Origin: Chitinophaga pinensis
GTDB lineage: Bacteria; Bacteroidota; Bacteroidia; M30B66
Reading direction: 5' to 3'
Assembly (NCBI GenBank): GCA_945883545.1
Contig: CAMCXT010000004.1
Coordinates: forward strand, 29,124-93,123
DNA: 64,000 nt
The notes under the pieces are model-generated. The model did no database searches. It saw only the letters and a list, made by a program, of their open reading frames with translations, and was not told the DNA's origin. The position numbers and the translations under genes are program-made. Shown here piece after piece: positions 1-8,655 of this stretch (its first letter is position 1; each line of letters begins with the position of its first letter).

Positions 1-1857
1 ACGCGTAACTTTCATCAAAGAGTAAACCGCCCAAACATACAAACGCTTGTATTCGTATTTCAACACCACATCAACACCTTGCGATTGTCCGCGTTCTAAG
101 ATGTAATCCGATTTGTACACTGCAGGCTTATCGGCATTTGCAGGAATATCATCGTACAGCTTATTTCTATTGATGTTGGTGAGTTGGTTGAAGTTGAAGT
201 AATATGCTTCAGCATTCAAAGTGAGGTACTTCGTAAGGTTACTTTCGAAACCAAGGATGAAGTGACGAGCCTTTTGCAATTTCGAATCAACGTCATCGCC
301 CTTGAATTTGGAAGGCGAATTTTCAGGAGCAGAAAGGAAACCATAAAACAAGTTCACCACATCGCGGTCAGAAACTCCTGCAATAAGATTTTGAGAGTAC
401 ATACCCGCAGCACCTTTCAAACGGAAGTTATTGGTTACATTAAGCTTGGCTCCAATTCTAGGTTCTGGAGATGCTTCTGCAAGTGATGCATAATATTGCA
501 ATCGGAAACTTGGTTCCAAAACAAGCTTCCCAAGGATTGCTTTGTAACGCATGTAAAGTCCGAGTTCGGAAGTGTTTTCCTCTTGCTTGATCTCACGGTT
601 AACTTCGTTGAAGAAGGTGTAATCGGTCGAAAATCCGATGGTTTCAACACCCCACTGAAAATCGTTCTTGCCAAAGAAATACTTGAAGTTCAATCCGAGA
701 TTAAATCCACTAATTCGGCTGTTTCTCGACGGGCGACTAGCCTCATCCAAGGTGATTTGATAATCTGAATAACTCATCGAACCATCGAATACAAACCCAC
801 TGTTGTTAGGAATCAACACGAAACTTGTTCCTACACCGTATGTGTTCCAGTTGAGGTCTTGAAGACTGCGGTATTTCACCTTATCGCGGAAATTGAAGGC
901 TGAAAGACCAAGCTTACTACCGTTTTCGCCGCTGAAGGAAAGTTTTCCGTAGAGGTCGGTGAAGTTGAATGGAAGTCCAGCGGTATCTACGTAAGGATAG
1001 AACAGATCGGCACTTTCTTTCAGGTAGGAAGTTCTTCCACTTACCATGAACGATGAACCAGCTGCAGAGTTTTCTTTCTGTTTTTTCAGTGGACCTTCGA
1101 GCTGCACTTTCGAAACAAATGGCGAAGCCGACACTTTTCCATGGATACCTTTTTTGTCACCATCTTTCGTGGTGATTTTCATGATCGATGAAACCCTTCC
1201 GCCGTATTCGGCGCCAAAGCCACCTGTGTAAACATCCACATTACGAATAACATCGGTATCGAACACCGAGAACAATCCGATCGAGTGGAAGGGATTGTAA
1301 ATGATCATCCCATCAAGCAACACCTTGTTCTGGATAGGCGAACCTCCACGAATGTAAAGCTGTCCACCTTGATCTCCAGTAAATGTTACCCCAGGTAAAA
1401 CTTGCAGGTATTGCGCCAAATCCGGCTCAGCTCCAATGGTTGGAAGCTTGTTCATTTCCTTCGTAGTGATCGTTGTTACCGAAGCACCCACGCGGTTTTG
1501 TTCGTTGTCTTTATCGCCAGAAATTTCGAATTCTTTCAAAAGCAGTTCCTTCTCTTTCAAATACAGATTCTGCTGTACGATTTGATTCGCTTTTACCGAA
1601 ATCCTTTGGGACACAGAGTCGAAATTGATCGCCGAAACAGAAATCATGTAATCTCCAGCCGGTACCTTGGTGATAGAGTAAAATCCATTCACGTCGGTTT
1701 GCACGCCCATTGTGGTTCCTTTCAGAAATACATTGGTAAAAATAACCGGCTCTCCGTTTTTCTTGTTGAATACAAATCCTCGAACGGTTCCTGTTTGCGC
1801 TGAAGCCGTAATAACAGCCGCTAGCAAACAAATGGTAAGTAAAAATCTGTTGCGCAT
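1..1857 (-). CDS. TonB-dependent outer membrane receptor, 3' part outside window
   Basis: This frame is absent from the ORF track because it runs off the left edge; about 619 residues are visible. It starts at ATG 1857 with a signal peptide (MRNRFLLTICLLAAV, then ASAQ). Next comes a CarboxypepD_reg-like beta-sandwich (GTVRGFVFNKKNGEPV) and a plug domain with LYIRGGSP and VLLDGMIIYNPFH. The remainder alternates short aromatic strands as expected for the beta-barrel. Such receptors sit in the outer membrane and import large substrates using TonB energy; the substrate cannot be told, and no SusD partner is in the window. A perfect TATCTTTG -7 element lies 18 nt upstream of the start, at 1876-1883 on this strand. 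The family is sure; the specific role is unknown. Confidence 0.9.
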   Translation of the reverse strand, partial: MRNRFLLTICLLAAVITASAQTGTVRGFVFNKKNGEPVIFTNVFLKGTTMGVQTDVNGFYSITKVPAGDYMISVSAINFDSVSQRISVKANQIVQQNLYLKEKELLLKEFEISGDKDNEQNRVGASVTTITTKEMNKLPTIGAEPDLAQYLQVLPGVTFTGDQGGQLYIRGGSPIQNKVLLDGMIIYNPFHSIGLFSVFDTDVIRNVDVYTGGFGAEYGGRVSSIMKITTKDGDKKGIHGKVSASPFVSKVQLEGPLKKQKENSAAGSSFMVSGRTSYLKESADLFYPYVDTAGLPFNFTDLYGKLSFSGENGSKLGLSAFNFRDKVKYRSLQDLNWNTYGVGTSFVLIPNNSGFVFDGSMSYSDYQITLDEASRPSRNSRISGFNLGLNFKYFFGKNDFQWGVETIGFSTDYTFFNEVNREIKQEENTSELGLYMRYKAILGKLVLEPSFRLQYYASLAEASPEPRIGAKLNVTNNFRLKGAAGMYSQNLIAGVSDRDVVNLFYGFLSAPENSPSKFKGDDVDSKLQKARHFILGFESNLTKYLTLNAEAYYFNFNQLTNINRNKLYDDIPANADKPAVYKSDYILERGQSQGVDVVLKYEYKRLYVWAVYSLMKVTR

Positions 1858-1934
1858 CCTATGTTTTGAAGGCGCCAAAGATATACTCTTTTCCTACTTG
1901 ATGGCAGGAACATTTAACCCGTTTTATCGCTTTT

Positions 1935-2249
1935 TTAATCGGTAACGCACTCGTAAAAGGTGGAAGTCTTGTTGTCTCGCGCTTCATTTCCGCAAACATT
2001 CTCCTCTACATTGTTGTAAGTGCAGGTATATCCTTGGGCTTCGAGGAAAATTTTCCAAGAGTCTATCGAAGAACCATTCAAACTTTCATCGCCAGTACAA
2101 CCCGATACAGTTGGCAGCGCAACAGCTGTGCAAATGCCACACTTTTTGGTGCAATCATAACATTTTTCACAACTTGATAGCGTTGTGGATAAAATAATAA
2201 TTACACCTATACTGCTGAGGAATTTAAAGTTTTTGTTAAAATTTATCAT
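1935..2249 (-). CDS. small cysteine-rich lipoprotein, function unknown
   Basis: The gene encodes 104 residues: a basic, hydrophobic N-terminus and a clear lipobox (TTLSSC), so it is probably a lipoprotein anchored in a membrane facing the periplasm or surface. The mature part is short and rich in Cys (CEKCYDCTKKCGIC near the anchor, four more further on), which suggests disulfides or metal binding. I do not recognise a family. It lies behind the TonB receptor on the same strand, separated by 77 nt, and is read away from the large surface protein at 2341. No frame damage is seen. Function is not assigned. Confidence 0.75.
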   Translation of the reverse strand: MINFNKNFKFLSSIGVIIILSTTLSSCEKCYDCTKKCGICTAVALPTVSGCTGDESLNGSSIDSWKIFLEAQGYTCTYNNVEENVCGNEARDNKTSTFYECVTD

Positions 2250-2291
2250 TTTGGCAGCGTAAGATGTTGGGAAGAATTCTAATTATAGCCC

Positions 2292-2321
2292 TTTGTAGCT
2301 AATGTATAATTTGTAATTTTA
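2292..2321 (+). promoter_or_regulatory. candidate promoter of the 1203-residue surface protein gene
   Basis: TTTG at 2292-2295 is followed after 18 nt by TAATTTTA at 2314-2321, close to the Bacteroidota form TTTG-N19-TAnnTTTG. The start codon is 19 nt downstream. The last base of the -7 box differs from consensus. Confidence 0.4.
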
Positions 2322-2340
2322 AGTTGTCAAACTAAACTCA

Positions 2341-5300
2341 ATGCTTATGAAATTTAACCGCTACCTCTTTGCGCTACTGCTGATTGTGGCTTCTGGTATA
2401 GGATCGTTGAAGGCTCAATGCCCTCAAAATTTTCTGCAGATCCAGCCTCAAATGAACGGTCAGCAGTTGGGCGCTGTTGTCATCAATCAAGGCAATGCAG
2501 CAATGCCCATCAGTCTCACTATTGATTTCGGCGACAATTCGGCGCCACTTAATCAAGTGATGACTTCTGCCTTTACTTGGCAACATAGTTATCAGGCACC
2601 TGGAACTTACTTGGTTTGTGCAATTGGTGAAGACAACAATGGTTGCCTTGATACAGTCTGCGTGCCTGTAGTTGCACAACCTTGCAGCCAAAATCAATTC
2701 AATGTTTATGCAGTCGATTCGTTGGTTGGAGAAGTAGTGTATATCTATCCTTATGTTACGGGTGGAACTCCTCCTTACACCTATTTAACAACTTCAGAAT
2801 CAAACACAAGCACATCAAATCCTGCTGTTTTTGTTTATCCAAATGACGGAGCGCATGAGTATTGTGTAACCGTTTCAGATGCCAATGGATGTCAAGACAC
2901 TTATTGTGATTCTACTTACACTGGGTGTATTTTCCCAGTTCCAACAACCTTCTCTGCAGTGCCTTTGCAAACCAATAACTTTGTGAATTTTGTTGGAACA
3001 GCTCAAGGAAATATTGTTTCCTACGAATGGAATTTTGGAGATGGCAACCTTGCCACTGGACCTACACAATTTCACGAATATGCTCAATCTGGCTTATACA
3101 CAGTCTGTTTATCGGTTACCACCGAAGATGGTTGCACAGGTCAATACTGTCAAGTTGTATATGCGGGATTTAATTGTCAGCAAAGCCCAATCGTTTCCAA
3201 TTTAACCTATCAAATTTCAGGTGATACCGTGATGGTTTACCCACAAACTACTGGAGGCTGCGGAAATTATACATACCAATGGACTTCCACTGGTGGACAA
3301 TATATGGGAGGAAACAATCCTGCCATGTTCTTTTTCCCAAACAATGGAACATTCCAAATTTATACTAGTGTAGCTGATGGATGCAGTTGTTCGAATGTAT
3401 CGAGTGTTTTCGTAACCCTTGGATGCAACCAGCAAGCAACATCAACTATCATTATGGGATCAAGTTCTGTAGTGACAACATGTAGCGCAAATTTCTACGA
3501 CAGTGGCGGGTTAACTGGGAATTATTTAAACAATCAAACCCAGACCCTTACAGTTTATCCTGCAACAGTAGGAGGTCATCTTTCGGTTACCTTCAACAGC
3601 TATTCTTTGGAAGATAACTACGATTATCTAACCATCTACAATGGAACCAATATCAATTCTCCAATTTTAGCTACGCTCAACGGAAACGCTACTTCACCGG
3701 TAACTTACACTTCTACAGCAGCCAACGGAGCGTTAACTTTCCTTTGGGAATCTGATGGTTCGGTGGTGGAATCTGGTTGGAACGCTACGATTTCTTGCAA
3801 TGCCATCAACATCGCTTCAACTATCGTTGGCGGAACAGCAGCAGTATTTAATGTAGAATCAAACTTAAATAATATCGAAAGTTACGCATGGACTTTCGGA
3901 GGAATCGCTTCATCCAATTTGCCGAACCCGATCAACACTTTTCCTGACGGTGGAATGTACCAAGTTTGCTGTACGGTAACAACTACCGACGGCTGCATTT
4001 ACAGCACATGCGAATGGGTGAATATTCCTTGTCTATTTCAAGCTGAACTTCAAACTTCAGTGGTTGGAAACGTGATGCAGGTGGTGATCCCGAACATGAA
4101 TCCAAATTATTACTACTCGTTGTACATTCCAAATAGCAACCAATCATGGATGCAGGTAACCAACGATACATTGTCATATACATTTATGAATCCAGGTGTT
4201 TATGATGTTTGCCTGTATGCCGATGGAAACTGTTTCGATTCAACTTGCACCACAGTAACTATTTCTGGTGAAGGTGTTGATACCCTTTCAGGAACGCTTT
4301 GGAACGATACTGATGGTGATGGTTATTTCGATGATACTGAGCTGCCGATATCAAATGGATATGTGTATGTGTGTGCCGGAACTGATTCCTTGAATTGTCA
4401 ATGGGCAATTACAGATAGCAATGGAAACTACACTGTGTATGTGTTCGATGGTGTTTATACAATTACTGCTTATGCGAACCAGTCTTTTGCAGTGCAAACC
4501 TTCCCAGTTGGTGCACAAGGCTACACTTACACGGCATCGGGTGGTGTAAATCAGAGCAATTTCAACTTCGGTTTCCAAAACCAAGCGGTTACTATCAGTG
4601 GAAATGCTTACAACGATCTCAATGGCAATGGAATGCGCGATCCAAACGAACCAGGCATGCCTAACAAATTGATTTACGTTGGCAACACTTGGACCTATAC
4701 CAATGCCAATGGAGATTATACGCTTCAATTGTTACCGGGAACCTACGTGATCACCATCTCTTCATTGCCTTCAGGTTATGTGCTTACCGAGCCTACAACG
4801 AATCCTCCTGGTTACAATGTAACAGCAACCACAGGTAATACTTACACAGGCTATGATTTTGGTTATTATGCCGATCCTACTTTGCAAGATTTAAGTGCAT
4901 CGATTTACAACATTTCAACAGTAACTCCAGGTTTCCCTGTGATGAATTCACTTTCTTACTGCAATCAAGGTGCAGTGGCACAAAGCGGAACTTTCACACT
5001 GTATTGGGATCCATTGTTGGCGATTGCCTCTCAAAATGTGTTCAACCCACAGCCGAGTTCATTCGATGCGGCAAACAATACTGCATCTTGGAATTTCAGC
5101 AATCTCGCGGCTGGAGCATGTTCTTACATCTACTGGAATTCTTCAGCGTCAGTTTCGTTGGCACTTGGAACTTCAATCACCAACTTGGTGATGGTTACTC
5201 CATTGAATGATTACAATCCGAACAACAACATCGATACAACGCACCAAACCGTTGTAGGATCTTGGGATCCAAACGATAAGCACGGAACTCCTTATGGTGA

Positions 5301-5952
5301 AGGTGAAGAAGGAAGCATCCTTCCAAACACAAGAATCAGCTACACCGTACGCTTCCAAAATACAGGAACAGCTCCAGCGGTGAACGTAGTGTTGGTGGAT
5401 ACCATCTCTACCGATTTCATCCTCGAAACGCTTACGATGAATGCATCATCTGATCTTTACCAAATGACCTTGGATCCTCAAACCCGTGTAATTCGTTGGG
5501 TGTTCAATGGCATCATGCTTCCAGATAGCACTTCCGACCCAATTGGAAGTATCGGATTTGTAAACTTCAGCATTTCACCACAGCTCAATCAACCTGCTGG
5601 TACAAGATTGGAGAATTTCTGCGACATCTATTTCGATTTCAACGAACCTATCCGTACCAACACATCGGTGCATACAATCGATATCCCTACAGGAATCGAA
5701 GCCAATGCATCAACCATGGTGAATGTGTTCCCGAATCCTTTCAATGGAACTACACAGTTTGTAATCCACACAGCTGATAAGCAGGACGCTGATGTAACGA
5801 TTCACAATGTATTGGGATCATCGATTGCGAAGTTCAATGCTGAAAATGGTAAACCAACCATGTTCGATGCTTCAGGGTTATCATCAGGCGTTTATTTCTA
5901 CACAGTAACAAGTGCCGGAAAACAAACTACTGGTAAATTGATCGTGAGATAA
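2341..5952 (+). CDS. large multidomain surface protein with T9SS type A sorting domain
   Basis: This 1203-residue exported protein starts with a signal peptide ending near LKAQ. It then carries several PKD-like modules (for example WNFGDG near residue 230 and one near 500-560). Around residues 365-485 is a CUB-like segment (YDYLTIYNGTN). Two SdrD-B/Cna-B-like modules follow near 640-830 (GTLWNDTDGDGYFDD; GNAYNDLNGNGMRDPNEPG). A conserved DUF11/DUF7619-like block follows (GSWDPNDKHGTPYGEGEEG). The C-terminus is a type A sorting domain (VFPNPFNGTTQF to the end KLIVR), so export by T9SS and attachment to the cell surface is expected. Module content suggests adhesion or a structural role; no catalytic motif was seen. 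It is monocistronic, with its own promoter and terminator. Confidence 0.9.
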   Translation: MLMKFNRYLFALLLIVASGIGSLKAQCPQNFLQIQPQMNGQQLGAVVINQGNAAMPISLTIDFGDNSAPLNQVMTSAFTWQHSYQAPGTYLVCAIGEDNNGCLDTVCVPVVAQPCSQNQFNVYAVDSLVGEVVYIYPYVTGGTPPYTYLTTSESNTSTSNPAVFVYPNDGAHEYCVTVSDANGCQDTYCDSTYTGCIFPVPTTFSAVPLQTNNFVNFVGTAQGNIVSYEWNFGDGNLATGPTQFHEYAQSGLYTVCLSVTTEDGCTGQYCQVVYAGFNCQQSPIVSNLTYQISGDTVMVYPQTTGGCGNYTYQWTSTGGQYMGGNNPAMFFFPNNGTFQIYTSVADGCSCSNVSSVFVTLGCNQQATSTIIMGSSSVVTTCSANFYDSGGLTGNYLNNQTQTLTVYPATVGGHLSVTFNSYSLEDNYDYLTIYNGTNINSPILATLNGNATSPVTYTSTAANGALTFLWESDGSVVESGWNATISCNAINIASTIVGGTAAVFNVESNLNNIESYAWTFGGIASSNLPNPINTFPDGGMYQVCCTVTTTDGCIYSTCEWVNIPCLFQAELQTSVVGNVMQVVIPNMNPNYYYSLYIPNSNQSWMQVTNDTLSYTFMNPGVYDVCLYADGNCFDSTCTTVTISGEGVDTLSGTLWNDTDGDGYFDDTELPISNGYVYVCAGTDSLNCQWAITDSNGNYTVYVFDGVYTITAYANQSFAVQTFPVGAQGYTYTASGGVNQSNFNFGFQNQAVTISGNAYNDLNGNGMRDPNEPGMPNKLIYVGNTWTYTNANGDYTLQLLPGTYVITISSLPSGYVLTEPTTNPPGYNVTATTGNTYTGYDFGYYADPTLQDLSASIYNISTVTPGFPVMNSLSYCNQGAVAQSGTFTLYWDPLLAIASQNVFNPQPSSFDAANNTASWNFSNLAAGACSYIYWNSSASVSLALGTSITNLVMVTPLNDYNPNNNIDTTHQTVVGSWDPNDKHGTPYGEGEEGSILPNTRISYTVRFQNTGTAPAVNVVLVDTISTDFILETLTMNASSDLYQMTLDPQTRVIRWVFNGIMLPDSTSDPIGSIGFVNFSISPQLNQPAGTRLENFCDIYFDFNEPIRTNTSVHTIDIPTGIEANASTMVNVFPNPFNGTTQFVIHTADKQDADVTIHNVLGSSIAKFNAENGKPTMFDASGLSSGVYFYTVTSAGKQTTGKLIVR

Positions 5953-5972
5953 ACAAGATTTTTCGTTGCAAG

Positions 5973-6007
5973 AAAGGGCTGCCGATTTCGATTGGTGGCC
6001 CTTTTTA
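5973..6007 (+). terminator. rho-independent terminator after the surface protein gene
   Basis: AAAGGGC at 5973-5979 pairs with GCCCTTT at 5998-6004 and a T run follows. It reaches into the end of the convergent GNAT gene. Confidence 0.75.
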
Positions 6008-6454
6008 TTTTTGAGGAATTTGAAGCTGCATTTCCACGAGGTCGAATCCTGTTGACCAGAAATCCTCTATACGGTTTGATTCCTTGAATCCAGCTTTTTC
6101 ATAAAACCGGTTGGCTAGCTGAGAAGTCCTCACCCAAACAGTGTCAATTTTGAAATGATCTTTTAGGTAATTGAGCCGATGCGTTACCAATGATCCTCCC
6201 AATCCTTTTCCTTGAAAGTCGGGGTGAACAATATCCCAACTGAGCCAAGCTTGTTCGGGTGTATTTTTGAAATTGATGCCACCACAAGCCACTACAATTT
6301 GATCAATGCAAATTACAAAGTAGTGTTCTCGTTCAAATTGAAGATATTGTTCGAAATCCTTTACTTCGGTTTCCGCAAATGATGATGGGATGTTGAGGTT
6401 CAACAATTCCAAAACACGCGTTGTGTCTGATTGTGTAAATTCTCGAACCACCAT
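6005..6454 (-). CDS. GNAT family N-acetyltransferase
   Basis: The product has 149 residues and the typical GNAT order. An N-terminal VVREFTQSDTTRVLELL segment is followed by the acetyl-CoA binding region near residues 75-95 (DIVHPDFQGKGLGGSLV, the Q-x-x-G-x-G/A loop). The C-terminal part has NRFYEKAGF, usual for the family. The acceptor substrate cannot be predicted. The gene sits 6 nt behind the EVE-domain gene on the same strand, so it is probably the last gene of a holA-EVE-GNAT transcription unit. It converges on the large surface protein gene and shares the terminator region with it. Confidence 0.85.
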   Translation of the reverse strand: MVVREFTQSDTTRVLELLNLNIPSSFAETEVKDFEQYLQFEREHYFVICIDQIVVACGGINFKNTPEQAWLSWDIVHPDFQGKGLGGSLVTHRLNYLKDHFKIDTVWVRTSQLANRFYEKAGFKESNRIEDFWSTGFDLVEMQLQIPQK

Positions 6455-6460
6455 GGGAAA

Positions 6461-6865
6461 TCAGCTTCCCATTTCAACTATCCGATCGAATTCTTCCACC
6501 TTCAAAGGCATCACACTTAAGCGCCCTTGGCGGATGAGTCCGATATTGGCAAGCATTGGATCTTGCTTCATTTGCGCAAGTGAAACTGGCTTTTTGAGTG
6601 CTTTGTAAGGTGCCAAATCCACAACAACCCATCTTGGATCATCTATCGTAGGATCGGGGTAATGTTCCTTCAAAACCTTCGCAATTCCGACTACTTCCAT
6701 GCCTTCGTTGCTGTGGTAATACAACACGAGGTCGCCTTTTTTCATCGCTTGCAGATTGTTTCGTGCTTGGTAGTTGCGCACGCCATCCCAGAATGTTTTT
6801 CCATCCTTCACAAATTGGTCCCAGGCATATTTCACCGGTTCCGATTTTACCAGCCAGTAATTCAT
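6461..6865 (-). CDS. EVE domain protein (PUA-like fold, modified-base reader family)
   Basis: The 134 residues fill exactly one EVE domain, beginning MNYWLVKSEP and containing WDGVRNYQARNNL, KKGDLVLYYHS and the C-terminal GLIRQGRLSVMPL, all hallmarks of the family. EVE proteins have a PUA-like fold with a pocket for modified bases in nucleic acids; the exact ligand here is unknown. The start overlaps the holA stop by one base (TGATG), so translation is likely coupled to that of the clamp-loader subunit. Family assignment is firm; the cellular role is inferred only from the family. Confidence 0.92.
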   Translation of the reverse strand: MNYWLVKSEPVKYAWDQFVKDGKTFWDGVRNYQARNNLQAMKKGDLVLYYHSNEGMEVVGIAKVLKEHYPDPTIDDPRWVVVDLAPYKALKKPVSLAQMKQDPMLANIGLIRQGRLSVMPLKVEEFDRIVEMGS

Positions 6866-7971
6866 CAGTGTATTATTTTGAAAACGAGTTCTTTCATGAG
6901 TTTGCCTGCATCATTGTCCGACGCATTCCAGCCTTTGCTTCGCATGTCGTAATCGCGTAAATGGTGAATGATTTTGATCACTTTTCCCGGCGAATAGTTT
7001 CTTGCCATGGTTTCATATTCACGCATGAAATATGGATTTACGCCCATCTCTTGTGCCATGTTACTGGTTTTGCCCGTGCTCTTTAACCAATGGTACTGAA
7101 GCGATCGCATGAAAAAGGTGAGCAGCGTTGGCAACACCATTTGAATGGGCAAAACTTTCTCTTGTTGCCCCATAAAGAAGGCGATTTTATTGGCTTTTAA
7201 GATGTTTTTAGTGGCCAAGGCATTTTGTAATTCGAATGCAGTGTACTCTTTACTAACACCAACCGATTCTTCAACATCACGTTCGGTGAATTCGTAGCCT
7301 GGTTGATGGTTGAGCATCAATTTGTCGGCTTCGTTGGTTACTTTATCGAGTTCATTTCCGAGCGATTCTGCAAGTAAAATTGCAGCCCGCGCATTGATGT
7401 GATAGCCTCGTTTCTGGAAGTATCCAGATGCCCACTCAGGAATTTTTTCATCCTTCATTTTGCTCGATTCTACCATCACGTATTCATTGGCAGCATCGTA
7501 GAAAGACTTTTGCTTTTTCGGTGCAGGAGCCTTTTTCTCACCTGGCGGAAGAATTGCCACTGGCTTAACCGCCTTTTCTTCTGCACCACCTTCCGAAACA
7601 GCACGCTTGGGCACTTTTACGCCTCTGAAAAACAAAACCAAAATTGTATTTGGATTGGGCTTTTCAATGTAGGAAACCATGCGTTGAAACACATCTGGTC
7701 CGGGGCGTTTCATGGCTTGTGCTTCCTTAACAATAGTTACTTGGTACTCTGCCATCATCGGAAATCGGCGGGCAGCCACAACAACATCTTCCGGAGAAAC
7801 ATCAGCGCCGTAAAGTACAGTGAAGTTGAATTCCTTCTCGTCAGGGTTCAAGATATTGTCTTCCATATACTTCACGAGCTGTTCGTTGTAATATGGCTCG
7901 TCGCCATGAAACACATACACTGGAGAGAATTTTCGGGCCTTGAGGTCTTTTAGAACGGCTTCAACTTTCAT
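6865..7971 (-). CDS. holA: DNA polymerase III, delta subunit (clamp loader)
   Basis: The 368-residue protein has the delta-subunit layout. An N-terminal Rossmann-like AAA+ segment comes first (VYVFHGDEPYYNEQLV), then LFFRGVKVPKRA near residue 115, a middle domain (ALLAESLGNELDKVTNEADKL), and the C-terminal collar domain (FFMRSLQYHWLK). In the clamp loader, delta opens the sliding clamp. Compared with typical members there is a low-complexity insertion near residues 125-160, rich in Lys, Ala and Pro, which seems tolerated. It probably leads an operon with the EVE gene. The start has TTACTTTG 5 nt upstream, close to a -7 box. Confidence 0.9.
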   Translation of the reverse strand: MKVEAVLKDLKARKFSPVYVFHGDEPYYNEQLVKYMEDNILNPDEKEFNFTVLYGADVSPEDVVVAARRFPMMAEYQVTIVKEAQAMKRPGPDVFQRMVSYIEKPNPNTILVLFFRGVKVPKRAVSEGGAEEKAVKPVAILPPGEKKAPAPKKQKSFYDAANEYVMVESSKMKDEKIPEWASGYFQKRGYHINARAAILLAESLGNELDKVTNEADKLMLNHQPGYEFTERDVEESVGVSKEYTAFELQNALATKNILKANKIAFFMGQQEKVLPIQMVLPTLLTFFMRSLQYHWLKSTGKTSNMAQEMGVNPYFMREYETMARNYSPGKVIKIIHHLRDYDMRSKGWNASDNDAGKLMKELVFKIIH

Positions 7972-8072
7972 GGGTACAAAGTAACCGGAAAAATCGACCT
8001 GATGGGTCGGAAGTTGTCAACGGTGCTGTGAATATCGCTGTGAATTGTGTGTGAGAAATGTAACTTCGCTCA

Positions 8073-8615
8073 ATGGAACTATTTACGATTAAAACCGAGC
8101 GACTCACGTTGAGGTTGATCAATCCAGCAGTTTTTCATTGGGCATTTAAGGAATTGTCGGATGCAGAAATTTGCTCGCTTTTTCAATTCAAGGAAGAGGC
8201 CGAATTGCTTGCTGCAAAGGCGCGTTATGCTGAAGGGATTGAATCGTGGTGGTTTAAATTTGCATGGTTTCAAATTTTTAGGTCGGATGATATGAAATAC
8301 CTTGGCTGGTGCGGCTATCATACCATTGTTGTAAATCACCAACGGGCGGAAATTGGATATGAGCTGCTCGCTGAAGAGGAGCGGAACAAAGGATACATGG
8401 GAGAAGCCTTAAAAAAGGTGATTCAATATGGCTTCGAAGACTTGAATTTAAATCGAATTGAAGCGCTAACAAGTCTCGAAAATGAGATTTCTAAAAAGCT
8501 AATCCTGGCTAACGGATTTGTGCACGAAGGCGAATTAAAAAGCCATTATTTGAAAAATGACGAATTCGAAAATTCTGTTTTTTTCGCACTAATTAGACAT
8601 AACTACCGAAAATAA
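8073..8615 (+). CDS. RimJ/RimL-type GNAT acetyltransferase
   Basis: The 180 residues show the RimJ/RimL pattern: FTIKTERLTLRLI at the N-terminus, AEIGYELLAEEERNKGYMGEAL carrying the acetyl-CoA loop around residues 100-115, and LNRIEALTSLENEISKKL near the end. Members acetylate ribosomal protein N-termini, aminoglycosides or other amines, so the substrate is open. It stands alone, divergent from holA and convergent with the membrane protein gene at 8656. A near-consensus -7 box (TAACTTCG) lies only 4 nt before the ATG. Confidence 0.85.
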   Translation: MELFTIKTERLTLRLINPAVFHWAFKELSDAEICSLFQFKEEAELLAAKARYAEGIESWWFKFAWFQIFRSDDMKYLGWCGYHTIVVNHQRAEIGYELLAEEERNKGYMGEALKKVIQYGFEDLNLNRIEALTSLENEISKKLILANGFVHEGELKSHYLKNDEFENSVFFALIRHNYRK

Positions 8616-8655
8616 ACCACCAGTTTCCTTTATTTCTGATGGCAAATTCGATTCA

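Noticed and set aside
1511-1831. Minus-strand 106-residue ORF inside the TonB receptor
   Set aside because: It lies in another frame of the real minus-strand receptor gene, which explains this DNA with a signal peptide and plug domain.
7399-7953. 184-residue plus-strand ORF opposite holA
   Set aside because: Shadow frame of a well supported holA; low-complexity and Cys/His-rich composition without a family.
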